Shown here in pieces: positions 14,607-24,713 of a stretch of DNA of 40,006 nucleotides. The position numbers were made by a program, and so were the translations under genes. Source of the DNA: a virus. The stretch's first letter is position 1, and each line of letters begins with the position of its first letter. A model generated the notes under the pieces. That model was not told the origin of the DNA, ran no database searches, and worked only from the letters and a program-made list of their open reading frames with translations. The stretch is from positions 1 through 40,006 of the IMG/VR virus record IMGVR_UViG_3300022745_000078; one strand, 5' to 3'.

Positions 14607-16705
14607 CGCCGACCCATCTGCCTTAGATTCACTATCCAGAAGCCAAGCGTCATTGCGCCCGTTCCTGAGAAACGGAACTTGATGAGTCGTCCCGCTGCCC
14701 GAACCGATAGAACCGTGGTCGCGCTTGTGATGTCGTATGTTCCGAAGCTCGTGTCGGATGCCTGCGCGTAGTCCCGCGTAATGATCTCAAGCGTGATGTT
14801 GCCGCTTTGATTGCTGTCCGGCCTTATCTCGTCGATAACAAGGCGATAATCGCCATTTCCGCCATCCATGAAGAACGCAGTCTCCGCAAACCAGCTAAAA
14901 TTGGAATCTCCCGTTGTGAAGTGCTGATAAACAGCATTGTCGCCGTCTATCGCGTAGAACACCTCCCGCAGCGCCCCTGGACGCTGGCCTGCCGTGCGTA
15001 TCATCTTCCCAAGCGTAAAGCTTTCCTGCGCGGGGCTATACAGAACATAATCCCCCGGCTCATCATCGCCGCCCGTAGCAAAGTGAAAATACACCTCCGC
15101 ATTCGTTGCGTCTGCAACCGCAAAGCCATGCCATGCCTTACTGGTGCTGGCATTTGTATCGATCCACGCCTGATTCTGCTTGTTGACTATCTTTTGAACC
15201 AATCCGCCATCATAGCCATAGAACCCATGCTTGCCTCGCCAGATGAGCGCCGTACCCACCCTTGCACACGACAGCGGCGACACCAGCGCATCGTCTTCAT
15301 AGATGTCTGAGATGTCCCATATATCCGCATCACCCGTATAGCGCAGCAAGACCGCGCCGCCGGAATGAAATATGACGCCGTTCTTATCTGCATGGCGATA
15401 ACCCGCATAGAGCAGGTCTACCCGCTCCAGCGTCTTTTCTCGGTAAGACAGGCCGCTCCAGCCCGTTTCGTCGCCAAGTGCTGCTATCTTGAGCGTTCTG
15501 CCGCACAATGCGACAACCGAATTGTTGACCACGAATACCCAGTTGCAATCCGTTGGCGCGTTTTCCAATACGGTCGGCGCGCTATCCGTGTTGCCATCCC
15601 ATAAATATATCTTCTGGCCGTCACCTGCGGCATAATCGCCCGGACACATGACAACGTTGTTACCGAAAGCATCAAAAGACCAGATGCGCGGATAGACGAA
15701 CAAGCCAGAAGCGCTATATTGCCCAACGCCTCTGATGCCAGCACCCCTCAGCCCTGCGCCTTTGCCCTTTGCGCTTACCTGAGCCGCATTTCCTGCGGTT
15801 ATCTGAGCATAATAGACCGCACCCGTGCCGCCGCCCGTAGCAAGGCTGGTCGCATAGGTCGAAACCTGAATATCGTAAGCATTCGCCGATACGTTGCGAA
15901 TGATATGCTCTTTATTGATATTCGCCGCAGGGATGCCGTCCACATCCACCGCGCCCGATATTTTCACACGGTCGCCATCAGATAATCCGTGCGCCGTATG
16001 CACGACCGTCAGGATATTGGTCGCCACCTTGATAGATGAGCCGCCATTGGTTTCGGTAGCACTGGCCGCTGTTGCCGCCTCGAACGTGAAGCTTCCCGCC
16101 GCAACCGATGTCACGACACGCAGGCCATTGATGTCGCTGGCTGCAATGCCTCCAACGGACAAGCTTTCATCCGAGATAAGCGCTATATCGCCAACCAAGA
16201 GATGATGGTCTGGCCACGCTATCGTCACCGTCTTGCTGCCGGAAACCGTGCTGATAACGCCCGTACCAGCGCCGCCATCATCTGTGATGGGCGCGCCAGC
16301 ATCGTCCGTTATGTCTGCGGGAATATCATCAGTAACGATTCCCGCCCCGCCACCGCCTCCCAGCACGCCATAATTCGTGCTAATAAGGTCGGAAATGCTG
16401 ATCGAGGATGTCTTTAATGGCGTGATATTGTGCAAAACGCCGTTTTTTCTAACGTATAGATGCGAGTGTGTTGCGAAAAAATAGCAATCACCCTGAAAGT
16501 CTCCGGTAATGCGCTGCGCGTAGATGCTGCGACATTTACCCGATATGCCATCGATAGCGGTTTCCGCATAAGGCGGTATCGTTTCAAGCCGTCCATCATC
16601 CTGAAAACGAACATGGTCGGTATCAAGAAAAGCAGGCGAGGTTATCTTGGTATGCTGGCGAGATTTGACCGTGCCTGCCGCATATTGAGCGGGAATAAGC
16701 GCCAC
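14603..16705 (-). CDS. Tail hub / DNA-stabilisation protein (P22 gp10-like) with FCCH insertion
   Basis: 700 residues, GTG start at 16705 with GGGGGT six bases upstream. Residues 1-80 and 300-640 read as the beta-propeller style of P22 gp10 relatives (SRQHTKITSPAFLDTDHVRF; later FDAFGNNVVMCPGDY and WRGKHGFYGYDGG). Residues about 130-290 hold two tandem segments with the motifs DHHLLVGDIALI and AHGLSDGDRVKISG, typical of the E1-FCCH-like domain inserted in phage hubs. It would plug the portal-adaptor channel and hold packaged DNA. Confidence 0.72.
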   Translation of the reverse strand: MALIPAQYAAGTVKSRQHTKITSPAFLDTDHVRFQDDGRLETIPPYAETAIDGISGKCRSIYAQRITGDFQGDCYFFATHSHLYVRKNGVLHNITPLKTSSISISDLISTNYGVLGGGGGAGIVTDDIPADITDDAGAPITDDGGAGTGVISTVSGSKTVTIAWPDHHLLVGDIALISDESLSVGGIAASDINGLRVVTSVAAGSFTFEAATAASATETNGGSSIKVATNILTVVHTAHGLSDGDRVKISGAVDVDGIPAANINKEHIIRNVSANAYDIQVSTYATSLATGGGTGAVYYAQITAGNAAQVSAKGKGAGLRGAGIRGVGQYSASGLFVYPRIWSFDAFGNNVVMCPGDYAAGDGQKIYLWDGNTDSAPTVLENAPTDCNWVFVVNNSVVALCGRTLKIAALGDETGWSGLSYREKTLERVDLLYAGYRHADKNGVIFHSGGAVLLRYTGDADIWDISDIYEDDALVSPLSCARVGTALIWRGKHGFYGYDGGLVQKIVNKQNQAWIDTNASTSKAWHGFAVADATNAEVYFHFATGGDDEPGDYVLYSPAQESFTLGKMIRTAGQRPGALREVFYAIDGDNAVYQHFTTGDSNFSWFAETAFFMDGGNGDYRLVIDEIRPDSNQSGNITLEIITRDYAQASDTSFGTYDITSATTVLSVRAAGRLIKFRFSGTGAMTLGFWIVNLRQMGRR

Positions 16706-16708
16706 GAT

Positions 16709-17653
16709 TTACCCCCAGATTGCATAAATATAGTTATCGCCAGACCCGTTTATCTCTGAGCTTACGCCCGTCACCTGCAATGCTGATGCCGATACCAGCC
16801 AGTTCGCCGTCTCATCTTTGATAGGCAGCGAATCATTCAGGTTGATGCTGTAAATATTTGCGCCTTCAACCCATGCAAGCCGCCAGTTGCCAGCGCTTGA
16901 TGCGTTCTTGACCAGCCACGCTTTCGGCCTGAATCCACACGCGATCACCGCGCCAGCCGAGGAACTGTTGCCAACATAGCTGCCGAACTTGCTGATGCCC
17001 GTCTTTTCCGCGAAAAGATAAGCGATATAATTCACTCCGGATTTATTGACCCTTAGATTCGTACCAACGCTAAAATTCGATGCGTCCGGCGCGGCATTCC
17101 AATAGGTCGCATCTGTCGCAAGCGCGTCGCTCGTGCCGCTATATCCGTACTGCGTTCCGGTCGCCGAATGGTAGAAGATGCCATAATCCGTACCAGATGC
17201 GGCAATGCCCCTTGCCTTTGCCAGTATGACGGAAGGCGCAACCTCGAGTGCATGTCCGATGGTGCGTGCCGCGCCCGTTCCGGTATAGGATACAATGTCG
17301 AGATACCCTTTCTTCTTAAGCCAAGAGAACGCTTGCGTAGCTTTGCCTGAATCGTTGACGTTCGTGCTGTTTCCTAAAGAAAAGCCCGTGCTGAGGAAAG
17401 CGGTCAATCCATTGGCTTCGGTGTATTCCTGCAAGGGCGCGTCCGTCCGCCAGCCTATGGTTGCACCGCGCACGGTGTCTATGATATTTCGATTGTCCGA
17501 CTCATCCCGCTTGCTCAACAAGACCATCGCTCCATCAAGAAGCTTCTGGCCTGTTATGATGCTCTGCGTTGTGCCGTTTCCGGTGTAGCGCGTCAGGGCA
17601 AAGTTATTCCCGCCCGAACGACCAAAGATGCCGCCACCGAAGAATCCCGTCAT
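16709..17653 (-). CDS. DUF7483-type virion protein
   Basis: 314 residues with two copies of the pattern (YTGNGTxxxI…, then a K-hydrophobic strand and YIAYLFAE or YIYAIWG at the end), seen as VSYTGTGAARTIGHALEVAP and FGSYVGNSSSAGAVI. This is the repeat of the DUF7483 domain in phage head-tail or receptor-binding proteins. The start overlaps the preceding stop (ATGA). It sits between the hub and an adaptor-linked gene, so it is probably a tail-surface protein. The precise role is unknown. Confidence 0.65.
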   Translation of the reverse strand: MTGFFGGGIFGRSGGNNFALTRYTGNGTTQSIITGQKLLDGAMVLLSKRDESDNRNIIDTVRGATIGWRTDAPLQEYTEANGLTAFLSTGFSLGNSTNVNDSGKATQAFSWLKKKGYLDIVSYTGTGAARTIGHALEVAPSVILAKARGIAASGTDYGIFYHSATGTQYGYSGTSDALATDATYWNAAPDASNFSVGTNLRVNKSGVNYIAYLFAEKTGISKFGSYVGNSSSAGAVIACGFRPKAWLVKNASSAGNWRLAWVEGANIYSINLNDSLPIKDETANWLVSASALQVTGVSSEINGSGDNYIYAIWG

Positions 17654-18087
17654 GCAGTCCCCGTTCCAGTACGGTTCGCATAAAGGTTATAGCGCAGCCA
17701 AGCAGCGCCCGTGATGCCCGATATGGCCAAGGTTACGTTTGCGCCTTCCGGTACAGACCGTAGAGCCGATGCCGATGTCGTGGTTTCCGTTGTGCTGGCA
17801 GAGACCGCCGATAATCCCGTTACGGCCACGCCATCTATCTTGACGGCCGCCGTCAGCGTTCCCGCGTCGGTTTCCAACGTGAGGGATTGAATATCCAGCG
17901 GCCAGCGCGTTTTGGTGATAAGCCTGTATTCGCGTTCCTCTACCGGAAACTCGCCCGTTAACTGGGCAAAGGCAATGGCTTTCTCCCATGTGAGGTGCAG
18001 ATTGTCATCTGTTCCGCCCCACAAGCCTTCGCCTGCGGTGTCAAGTGCCGCGTAGTACGGAATACCGAAATAAGGTGTGGTTGCCAT
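17650..18087 (-). CDS. Small beta-rich virion protein
   Basis: 145 residues. A short N-terminal helix-poor segment is followed by a beta domain with alternating strands (TLTAAVKIDGVAVTGLSAVS, then GANVTLAISGITG) of the type appended to phage fibre and collar proteins. It overlaps both neighbours. Possibly a fibre-attachment domain for the DUF7483 protein encoded next. Confidence 0.55.
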   Translation of the reverse strand: MATTPYFGIPYYAALDTAGEGLWGGTDDNLHLTWEKAIAFAQLTGEFPVEEREYRLITKTRWPLDIQSLTLETDAGTLTAAVKIDGVAVTGLSAVSASTTETTTSASALRSVPEGANVTLAISGITGAAWLRYNLYANRTGTGTA

Positions 18088-18698
18088 TATGCGCCTGCTA
18101 TGTATTTCTCATGTTGGCGGCCTAAATTGGCCAGATATGCCTGAAGCAGCGTCCCGTCCTCATCTGTTGCCGAGAATTGCTGTGATTCACGCTTGAAAAT
18201 GTATTGTGCCGATGCGCGTACAACGTCATAGCCATCGTCAAACCAGACGCTCGTGTCATTGGCCGATGGCAAGGTCGCATCCTGACGGAAATAGGCCGTG
18301 CGAATCTTGTATTCCTTATCCGCCGTATGCGTGAAATAGAGCGTCTTATTGAAGATAGCGCATGCAACAGGCGTCCCTGTCGAAACGGGATGGCTTGTCC
18401 AATAGGTTGCCTTCATATCCTCATACGGCATGAGGTCAAAACCGCGAAGATGCGTCAATCTGGACGTCCCACTTAGCAAATCAAAGGTGTCTGCCACGCT
18501 AAAATCAGAGGGGAGAGCCGTTGCCAGCTCCCCCTGCTCTAAAGTGATCTCTAGAGTCGCCTCCAGAAACCAGTATTTACTCTGTCGAAGTTGCCGAAGC
18601 GATGAGCGGATGGCGTCATCTATCTGCGCGTCCCACGACGAACCGGATATTATCATGTCCGATTTGATGCGTTCGCGAACATCAGCTAGTGTAACCAT
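18087..18698 (-). CDS. Head-tail adaptor (SU10-type; P22 gp4 analogue)
   Basis: 203 residues. The opening TLADVRERIKSDM, the AIRSSLRQLRQSKYWF helix and the LPSDF motif about 60 residues in are the signature of the SU10-like adaptor family in podoviruses. The adaptor ring binds the portal and begins the tail. Position after capsid and decoration genes and before the hub fits. Confidence 0.78.
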   Translation of the reverse strand: MVTLADVRERIKSDMIISGSSWDAQIDDAIRSSLRQLRQSKYWFLEATLEITLEQGELATALPSDFSVADTFDLLSGTSRLTHLRGFDLMPYEDMKATYWTSHPVSTGTPVACAIFNKTLYFTHTADKEYKIRTAYFRQDATLPSANDTSVWFDDGYDVVRASAQYIFKRESQQFSATDEDGTLLQAYLANLGRQHEKYIAGA

Positions 18699-18710
18699 CC
18701 GCCCTATCCC

Positions 18711-19169
18711 TTAAACCGCTTCGATCCAGCCACGGACATAGATAGTGCCCGTGGTGGCCGCTGTTGCGGGGCTCGCCGTGAAGGTGATAACCACATCGCG
18801 GCTTGCGGGAGCGCCAGAATCGCCCGGCTTCACGTCCAGACATGCGCCATCGCCCTCGTAAGAGACGCGACCTACAGCGCCAGTCAGAAGCGAGAATGTC
18901 GGTGTGCGCGTGGTCAAGTAACCATCCGCATCCGTGCCGTCCCCGATCGTGAAGAATGCGGTCGGGCTGGTGTTAGTATCCAGTCGACCGGACTCATAAC
19001 GGAAGTTGCGGACAACAAACGTTCCAAGCTGCGGGAAGACATTAGAGAACGTGATGGTGTCGCCACTTGCCAGCGCTCCCGTCAGGTCGAACTTCCCTGT
19101 GAATAGCGAGAGTGTGCCGCGTTCGCCAGCAATACCCGCTTTGATTACCGTTCCAGTAAAAGCAGTCAT
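18711..19169 (-). CDS. Probable head decoration or capsid-associated protein
   Basis: 152 residues, all-beta in appearance, Gly/Thr-rich, with no membrane or enzymatic motif. AGGAG precedes the ATG. It follows the major capsid gene by 13 bases, where decoration or cement proteins are usually encoded. The assignment is positional. Confidence 0.55.
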   Translation of the reverse strand: MTAFTGTVIKAGIAGERGTLSLFTGKFDLTGALASGDTITFSNVFPQLGTFVVRNFRYESGRLDTNTSPTAFFTIGDGTDADGYLTTRTPTFSLLTGAVGRVSYEGDGACLDVKPGDSGAPASRDVVITFTASPATAATTGTIYVRGWIEAV

Positions 19170-19181
19170 AAATTAGTCTCC

Positions 19182-20402
19182 TTAGGATGCGCTGTAATGC
19201 GTGATGACGTAAGTGCCGAGGTCGTAGCTGTTCGACGCATTGCTGCCCGTGCCAAGAATCTGCGTTTTCTGCACGCCGCCACACCACGAGATGTCCGCAA
19301 AGCCCTGTTTATTGAGCTTTTTGTAGTCTTCGTCGATGTCGACAGAGAAACCGGGGATGATGGCAGAGCCCGACTCGTAGCCCTTACCGGCTGCAATATC
19401 GATGGCGTTTGCGCCCAGCAGAACGGCACGGCGGGTTTGCGCAACAGGCGCACTCGTGCCTGAGTTGACACCGCGCGGCAGAAGGTCATCCGGCACTTCG
19501 ATGAACAGGATGTTTTCCAGCACAAAGCCTGTCATGGCGTTCATGCCGTCTTTTCCGCCCGCCAACTGCGCGTACTGCGTTTGAGCGAAGTTGATGCCCT
19601 GCCCCGAAGCAACTGCGTCGGATTTGAGCTGGTTCATACCCGTGGTGGATACAACCGCAACCGCATCGACCCACTTGCCGCTGATGGTGCGGTCAACACA
19701 AGACCACGTCGGAATGCCAGAGCCCGCCGCGCGAATAACCTCGCGTGCACGCATGAAATCCCGAAGGGTAAGTGGGTTGGTATTATCAACGCTCTGGTCG
19801 GTCGAGTGAGAGCCAGCGCCAAGGCTGCCGATCGCTTTGTATACGCTGGATGGCGCAATAGCGACGTTGTTACCCGTCAACGACAGCATGTCGCTGCTGG
19901 TCGTGATGTTGCTGCTATACACACGCGGCGCGGTGATGGTCGTCGACGTGTTGCCTGCCGCTTGGTTCAGAATGGCGTAAAGCAGCGTGTGCTTCATCCA
20001 TTGCGTTACCATCTGAGGGACGTTTTCCTTCAGATTGAAGTCAACCAATTGCTGACGGAACGTGCCTTCGCGGTCGTAGACGATCGTGCCGGAGATGAGG
20101 TTGATCTTCATCGAACGGTCACCACGCTGCATATTTTTCGCGTTGGTGTACTTATCGATGTCGCCACGGTTCGGCAGCATGTCGAGGCGAGGCGTGTTGT
20201 ACAGACGAACCGTATCGCCAGCCGAGCTAGACAGCTTTTCTTCGTAGTTGAATACACCACACTGCTTGAGGGTATTCATGATCGCGTCAAGCGGGTTATA
20301 TTTCCCGTTGCCGAAAAACTCTGCGTACATACGCGCAGAGGCCTTTGTTAGATTGAACGTCGTGTTGGACGAAACAATCTGTGAATCGGTGATTGTTGCC
20401 AT
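19182..20402 (-). CDS. Major capsid protein (HK97-fold, N4 gp56/DUF4043-like)
   Basis: 406 residues from ATG 20402 (MATITDSQ). A longer in-frame start 22 codons upstream would add an odd Phe-rich leader and is rejected. Features match N4-gp56/DUF4043 capsids: early YAEFFGNGKYN, the KINLISGTIVYDREG strand, and SGTIVYDREGTFRQQLVDFN. The C-terminal SVDIDEDYKKLNKQGFADIS is typical. Follows the scaffold gene after a 142-base gap, the largest in the head module. No clear Shine-Dalgarno is visible for a protein that must be made in hundreds of copies. Confidence 0.85.
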   Translation of the reverse strand: MATITDSQIVSSNTTFNLTKASARMYAEFFGNGKYNPLDAIMNTLKQCGVFNYEEKLSSSAGDTVRLYNTPRLDMLPNRGDIDKYTNAKNMQRGDRSMKINLISGTIVYDREGTFRQQLVDFNLKENVPQMVTQWMKHTLLYAILNQAAGNTSTTITAPRVYSSNITTSSDMLSLTGNNVAIAPSSVYKAIGSLGAGSHSTDQSVDNTNPLTLRDFMRAREVIRAAGSGIPTWSCVDRTISGKWVDAVAVVSTTGMNQLKSDAVASGQGINFAQTQYAQLAGGKDGMNAMTGFVLENILFIEVPDDLLPRGVNSGTSAPVAQTRRAVLLGANAIDIAAGKGYESGSAIIPGFSVDIDEDYKKLNKQGFADISWCGGVQKTQILGTGSNASNSYDLGTYVITHYSAS

Positions 20403-20544
20403 AAAAAATCCATAAAAAAAGCGCACGACAAAGCGCGCGCGGGTGAATAGGATGAAGTTGAGCCTCAATAACGCGTGAGTGGCGCGAATGTGCCTTTACG
20501 CTGGCAAGCGATGGATTTCCTGCGGTTACGCTGGCAGGGAGCGG

Positions 20545-21465
20545 TTAGTAGCCGTTTAGCTGGCGATGCTCATTGTGAATCTGAGACATGAGAGCGTCCA
20601 GTTCACCTGAGCCGCCTGAGCCAGCGGCCACCTTATTCGTCGGAGCGCCTGCGGATTTACGCAGATTCTCGATCTCTTTGATGTCAACGGAAGGCTTTTT
20701 TGCTGCCGGTTTTGCCTTAGCCTGAACCAGCCCTTCGCTGCGTGACATGATGTATTGATAAATGGCCTGCGGGTTGTTCCCGTGCGCCTTGTAGACGGAT
20801 TGCAGCTTGTTGATATAGCTCTGCATGCCCTTTTGATAAGCGGATTCTGCGTCTTTTGCTTGGCCGCCCCAGTATAATTCCTCCGCTTCAGCGCGAATCA
20901 TGGCCTGCACGCGGTCATCAAAGGCCGCATCTTCTTTCTTGCCATGGGATTCCACAAGGTCGAGCGCAGAAACAAACTTCTCTGCCTCGGTCTTTTCCTC
21001 GACCTTGCTCAGCTTTTGCTCCAGTTTCTTTTCCAGCTCTTCCAGCTTCTGCTCGTATTTCCGCGCGGCCTCTGGATCTAGCGGCTCAAAATCATCTTCC
21101 GCCTCTTTTGGCTTTTCTTCCGTTATCTTGCCCTTCAGCAGCGCCTCAAGCTCTGCGATGCGCTTTTCCTTCAGCTCGCTCTCTGCTTTCCAGCGGGCTT
21201 CCGATTCATGGCGCAATTGCTTCTCATGTTCCGCCCACTCTCTTGCAGAGCGGCGTGATTTCTTCTTTGGCTGCTCGTCCTCATCCTCTGAAACAACATC
21301 GTCTTGCGCTGTCTCGTCTTCGGCGGCCACGTCTTCCGTAACTACCTCATCCTGATTTTCTTCCGGCGCGGCTTTTACCTCATCCTGCTTTGCTTCGGGA
21401 GCGGGCTTATCCGCTACTTCCGCGTGAATCTCTGCGAGAATGCTGTCAACGGTGGATTCAGTCAT
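20545..21465 (-). CDS. Scaffolding protein
   Basis: 306 residues. Strongly acidic first 80 residues, a basic patch (PKKKSRRSAREW), then a long coiled coil of E/K repeats (about 85-170), and a basic helical C-terminus. This is the composition of podovirus scaffolds, which bind the capsid through a basic C-terminal helix. Location between portal and capsid agrees, and the ATGA overlap with portal implies coupled translation. Confidence 0.78.
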   Translation of the reverse strand: MTESTVDSILAEIHAEVADKPAPEAKQDEVKAAPEENQDEVVTEDVAAEDETAQDDVVSEDEDEQPKKKSRRSAREWAEHEKQLRHESEARWKAESELKEKRIAELEALLKGKITEEKPKEAEDDFEPLDPEAARKYEQKLEELEKKLEQKLSKVEEKTEAEKFVSALDLVESHGKKEDAAFDDRVQAMIRAEAEELYWGGQAKDAESAYQKGMQSYINKLQSVYKAHGNNPQAIYQYIMSRSEGLVQAKAKPAAKKPSVDIKEIENLRKSAGAPTNKVAAGSGGSGELDALMSQIHNEHRQLNGY

Positions 21466-23486
21466 GATTTACCTTGTTGTTGTGGAGAATGCATTGCATC
21501 GGCGCTGTATTTCTTCGCCATTGCGAGGTTCTTGATGATCTCGGACTGGTCAAGTGGCGGCTGTTTGGCGAGCGTCGCGTTCTTTTCGTTCGCTTCGCTC
21601 ATATATTTTGCAGCCGTTGCCTCCAGAAGCTTAACGTTTGCCTGCGCTGCGGCCTCATCCAGCGGGTTAGGCTGTTGCGGTTGCGGGGTAAATGCCTCAA
21701 CCCACTGTTGACGCGTTGAAGCGTCCATAGGAAGCTGCTTGATAAGCAGCGGCGCAGCAGCAGATACATCCACGCCAACGCCAGCCAATTGCGGCAGAAG
21801 CTGCATGAGAATCTTGGTGTTTTCCGCTTTTTCGTCCTCGGTTATCGGCCGCTCTATCACGCGTACGACATACTGGCGCGCGAGATTCTGTTTCGTCAGG
21901 CGGATATAATCTTCTTTCTCGTGGTCTGGGCTCAGCACCGGAAGAATACGACCATCTTCTGCCCGCGCGATACCCAGCATCAGGTCGCGAAACAGAACGC
22001 CCTGCCTGCGTGAATAACCTGCGGATGAATTGGCGAAATCCTCTAGAACCGCGTAAGACTGGCGCATCACGCGACCATAGAGTGAATCTGTCATGTCGCC
22101 GCTGGTTATGACGCCAAGGAACTCCTGCCCGATACCGATGGCACGCGGCAGCCATTCCATCAGCATCTGAAGGAACTGCAACAAGACCTGCGGCGATTCT
22201 GCGAGTTCCTTTGGGATGATCTCAGCATCCCTCGGCAATGGCGTTACGTCTTCCTCGTTCGCTTTATGCTGCTTGATAAGCTTGATGTCGTCTTTTGCGC
22301 CTTTGATGTATATCTTTCCGCCAGTCGCTGCGGTTCTGCTGTATTCCGTCAGATTGTCCGTTACCTCGTTAATGAGGTCTTGGATTGGCGATAAATGACG
22401 ACATAATCCATAGAACACGCCCGCCTTTTCATCATAATAGCCCGTCACAAAGTTCAGCGGATATTCTTCCTGCGAATAGGACTTGGCCATCGTCAATATC
22501 TGGCCGCGCGCTATCTCTGCTCGGTAATAGCAATAGACCTTGCGGCTGGAAGATTGCAGCGAAATATCAGAAGCGGATAGCGTGGCAATCGCGCCTATTG
22601 TTTCTTCCAGCTTCGTCATCTCATCTTCGTCTAGCGTCCAGTACGAGGCGTCTAGGTCTAGATTCACCTCATCGGTGAATTTTGTCATGATCTCCATGGC
22701 CAGATCATCGTTGACCAGTATCTCGGATATTTGGCTTGGCGCTTCTTCCTCACCTTGTGCAAATGGATTCTGAACGTCATACACGTTTACAAAATCGCGC
22801 CAGAAGTAATGATAGAGGCACTCATAATTCACGCCATCGCGCAGATGTTGCAGGAATTGGCCAGAGAAGTCCGCCCCTGCCGCTACGACCGATTCCTTCT
22901 TGCGTGAGCCCTTTTTCTGCTGCTCAATATAACGCGTCAGGTCTTTAGGGCGCATCGGGTCGACATAACCACAGAAATTGCCATTTGCATTGATGTCATT
23001 CCCGCGTGCCGCATTATCCCAGAACAAGAACAGTGGGAAGATACGGCGACACGACGGCACACCCGAAGCAAAGTCTCGTTTCGTCATGTCCAGATTGGTC
23101 ACGGTTGCGCCTATGCCGCACGCTGCTGCATCCCTTACAGCTACAGCGCGGTTGCTTTTCCACATGCTCGCATGCTGTGCGTAGTCGACAGCCGCATCCA
23201 TGATGTCGGCGTCCGTGTCATATTGCTCATTGTCGATGGCAACGATGTCAATATGCCTGTCCCTCATGATCTCAGAGCCCGCAACAGCGCGGATGATTGC
23301 TGCGGTCAATGGCAGGTTTGCTTTGCTCTTTTTGTCCGCCCTGCGCGGCGTATCTTTCGGGTCGACGATGTTATATGCATCGATATACCCAAGCGAAAGT
23401 GTGATTTCTGTGCATTGCATCTTGTTCGTGCTGAGGAACGTCGTCACGTTCTCAGAAAACGACTCTAAGATTTCAATATCTTTCAT
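21462..23486 (-). CDS. Portal protein
   Basis: 674 residues, in the size range of P22-type portals (725). Recognisable portal features are the N-terminal alpha-rich wing (VDYAQHASMWKSNRAVAVRD), the central stem (IQDLINEVTDNLTEYSR) and the C-terminal helical barrel ending in Gln-rich sequence. The gene is four bases from the large terminase stop and overlaps the scaffold start. Forms the dodecameric DNA-entry ring. Confidence 0.85.
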   Translation of the reverse strand: MKDIEILESFSENVTTFLSTNKMQCTEITLSLGYIDAYNIVDPKDTPRRADKKSKANLPLTAAIIRAVAGSEIMRDRHIDIVAIDNEQYDTDADIMDAAVDYAQHASMWKSNRAVAVRDAAACGIGATVTNLDMTKRDFASGVPSCRRIFPLFLFWDNAARGNDINANGNFCGYVDPMRPKDLTRYIEQQKKGSRKKESVVAAGADFSGQFLQHLRDGVNYECLYHYFWRDFVNVYDVQNPFAQGEEEAPSQISEILVNDDLAMEIMTKFTDEVNLDLDASYWTLDEDEMTKLEETIGAIATLSASDISLQSSSRKVYCYYRAEIARGQILTMAKSYSQEEYPLNFVTGYYDEKAGVFYGLCRHLSPIQDLINEVTDNLTEYSRTAATGGKIYIKGAKDDIKLIKQHKANEEDVTPLPRDAEIIPKELAESPQVLLQFLQMLMEWLPRAIGIGQEFLGVITSGDMTDSLYGRVMRQSYAVLEDFANSSAGYSRRQGVLFRDLMLGIARAEDGRILPVLSPDHEKEDYIRLTKQNLARQYVVRVIERPITEDEKAENTKILMQLLPQLAGVGVDVSAAAPLLIKQLPMDASTRQQWVEAFTPQPQQPNPLDEAAAQANVKLLEATAAKYMSEANEKNATLAKQPPLDQSEIIKNLAMAKKYSADAMHSPQQQGKS

Positions 23487-23489
23487 GTC

Positions 23490-24713
23490 TTATCCATATA
23501 GCTCACTCATGAGCTCGTTGAAGCTGGTTTTTCCGGCATGCCTCAGACCGTAGTGACGAACTGCAAGAGCAAGGGCACATACGCAATCATCGTGCATTCC
23601 TTCCGGCGCGGTATATCGTACGCCTGTGCGCGTATACTCGTATTCAAATTCTTTGAGTTCGTTGTGAAGCTCGCCAGCTGGATATTTAACCAGTTTTTGC
23701 TGGATTGCAGAGGCCAGACCTTCCATCATTTGTTGCTTGCTGGATTGGTTGAACTTCTGCCCTTCAAAGTTCCCGCCGCCTTTGCTTTGCAGCGCTTCAA
23801 GGATAGGGTCTCCTACGCCTGTACTGTCTATGAGCGCCGGAGTGCTACCTGTAATCTGTATGATATTCTCTATGGTTTCCTGCCAAGGCTTTTGCCAGCG
23901 ATGGAAATGCGAGACTTGCCCGTATTCATCTAAGGCAACCCCGACAGTCCAATCCACGCTCTTGGCTAAGTCCCAGCCCCATGCAACAGGAGTATTTCCG
24001 CTGAACCTACTGATGACGCACGCATCAATATGCGATAGGCCAAATGGATTACCTCCATCATCGGAAGGCTCGGCAAGGTATAGCTCACGAAAAACATTTT
24101 CGGGTAAAGTGCGCTTTGCGTCTTCGATTTCTTCATAGGTCAATACGCCAGCATCCGCCGCATCGTAGGCGGTCAGCTTCGAGTAATGATAACCCTCTTC
24201 ATTGGCCTCCGCCTTGCGACAGAGCATATAGAACCAGTTTTTGCGCCCCTTAACGTTGCCAATGATGCGAACCTTGCCGCGCGTGGCAGTGAGCGTTGAG
24301 CGAACTGCAAACCATGCCGCATCCTTCACACGGCTGGCCTCATCTACCACCGCGCCCCATACATCCTCACCATAGAGGCTGTCCGGTTTATCTGCCGATT
24401 TGAACCAAATACACGCGCCATTAAATAGCGTGATCGTGTGTAATGTTTCGTTCGCCTCAAATATATCGCGCGGCAAATAGCGCTTCAGGCGGCGAAAGGC
24501 TATCTCCGCTTGGCTTGATACAGGTGCAACCCACCAGAAGTTCTGCCCGTCCCTGCCCTTTATCGCCTCTTCGCATAGCCAGAAGATGCACCCAACCGTT
24601 TTACCTGTCTTTGTGCTGGCCTCTATCAGCGAGTAGCGGGAATCGTTAAATATAGCCTGTCGCTGCTTGGGATATACCCAAGGCCGCGTATAGGTTATAT
24701 CAACCATCTTCAC
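23490..24713 (-). CDS. terL: Large terminase subunit
   Basis: 407 residues. Walker A at about 32-39 (ASTKTGKT), Walker B at 120-125 (GAVVDE), coupling motif near 150 (IIGNVKG), and the RNase H-like nuclease acids Asp248 (GWDLAKSVDW), Asp296 (LIDSTG) and Asp375/376 (MHDDC). Motor and nuclease are both intact. The start is GTG 24713, or ATG 24707 two codons in; neither has a strong ribosome site. It overlaps the small-subunit stop by 14 bases. Packages concatemeric DNA into the prohead. Confidence 0.93.
   Translation of the reverse strand: MKMVDITYTRPWVYPKQRQAIFNDSRYSLIEASTKTGKTVGCIFWLCEEAIKGRDGQNFWWVAPVSSQAEIAFRRLKRYLPRDIFEANETLHTITLFNGACIWFKSADKPDSLYGEDVWGAVVDEASRVKDAAWFAVRSTLTATRGKVRIIGNVKGRKNWFYMLCRKAEANEEGYHYSKLTAYDAADAGVLTYEEIEDAKRTLPENVFRELYLAEPSDDGGNPFGLSHIDACVISRFSGNTPVAWGWDLAKSVDWTVGVALDEYGQVSHFHRWQKPWQETIENIIQITGSTPALIDSTGVGDPILEALQSKGGGNFEGQKFNQSSKQQMMEGLASAIQQKLVKYPAGELHNELKEFEYEYTRTGVRYTAPEGMHDDCVCALALAVRHYGLRHAGKTSFNELMSELYG

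Noticed and set aside
20402-20468. Longer start of the major capsid gene
   Set aside because: Adds a Phe/Arg-rich leader unlike capsids; MATITDSQ is the usual kind of N-terminus, though its ribosome site is weak.
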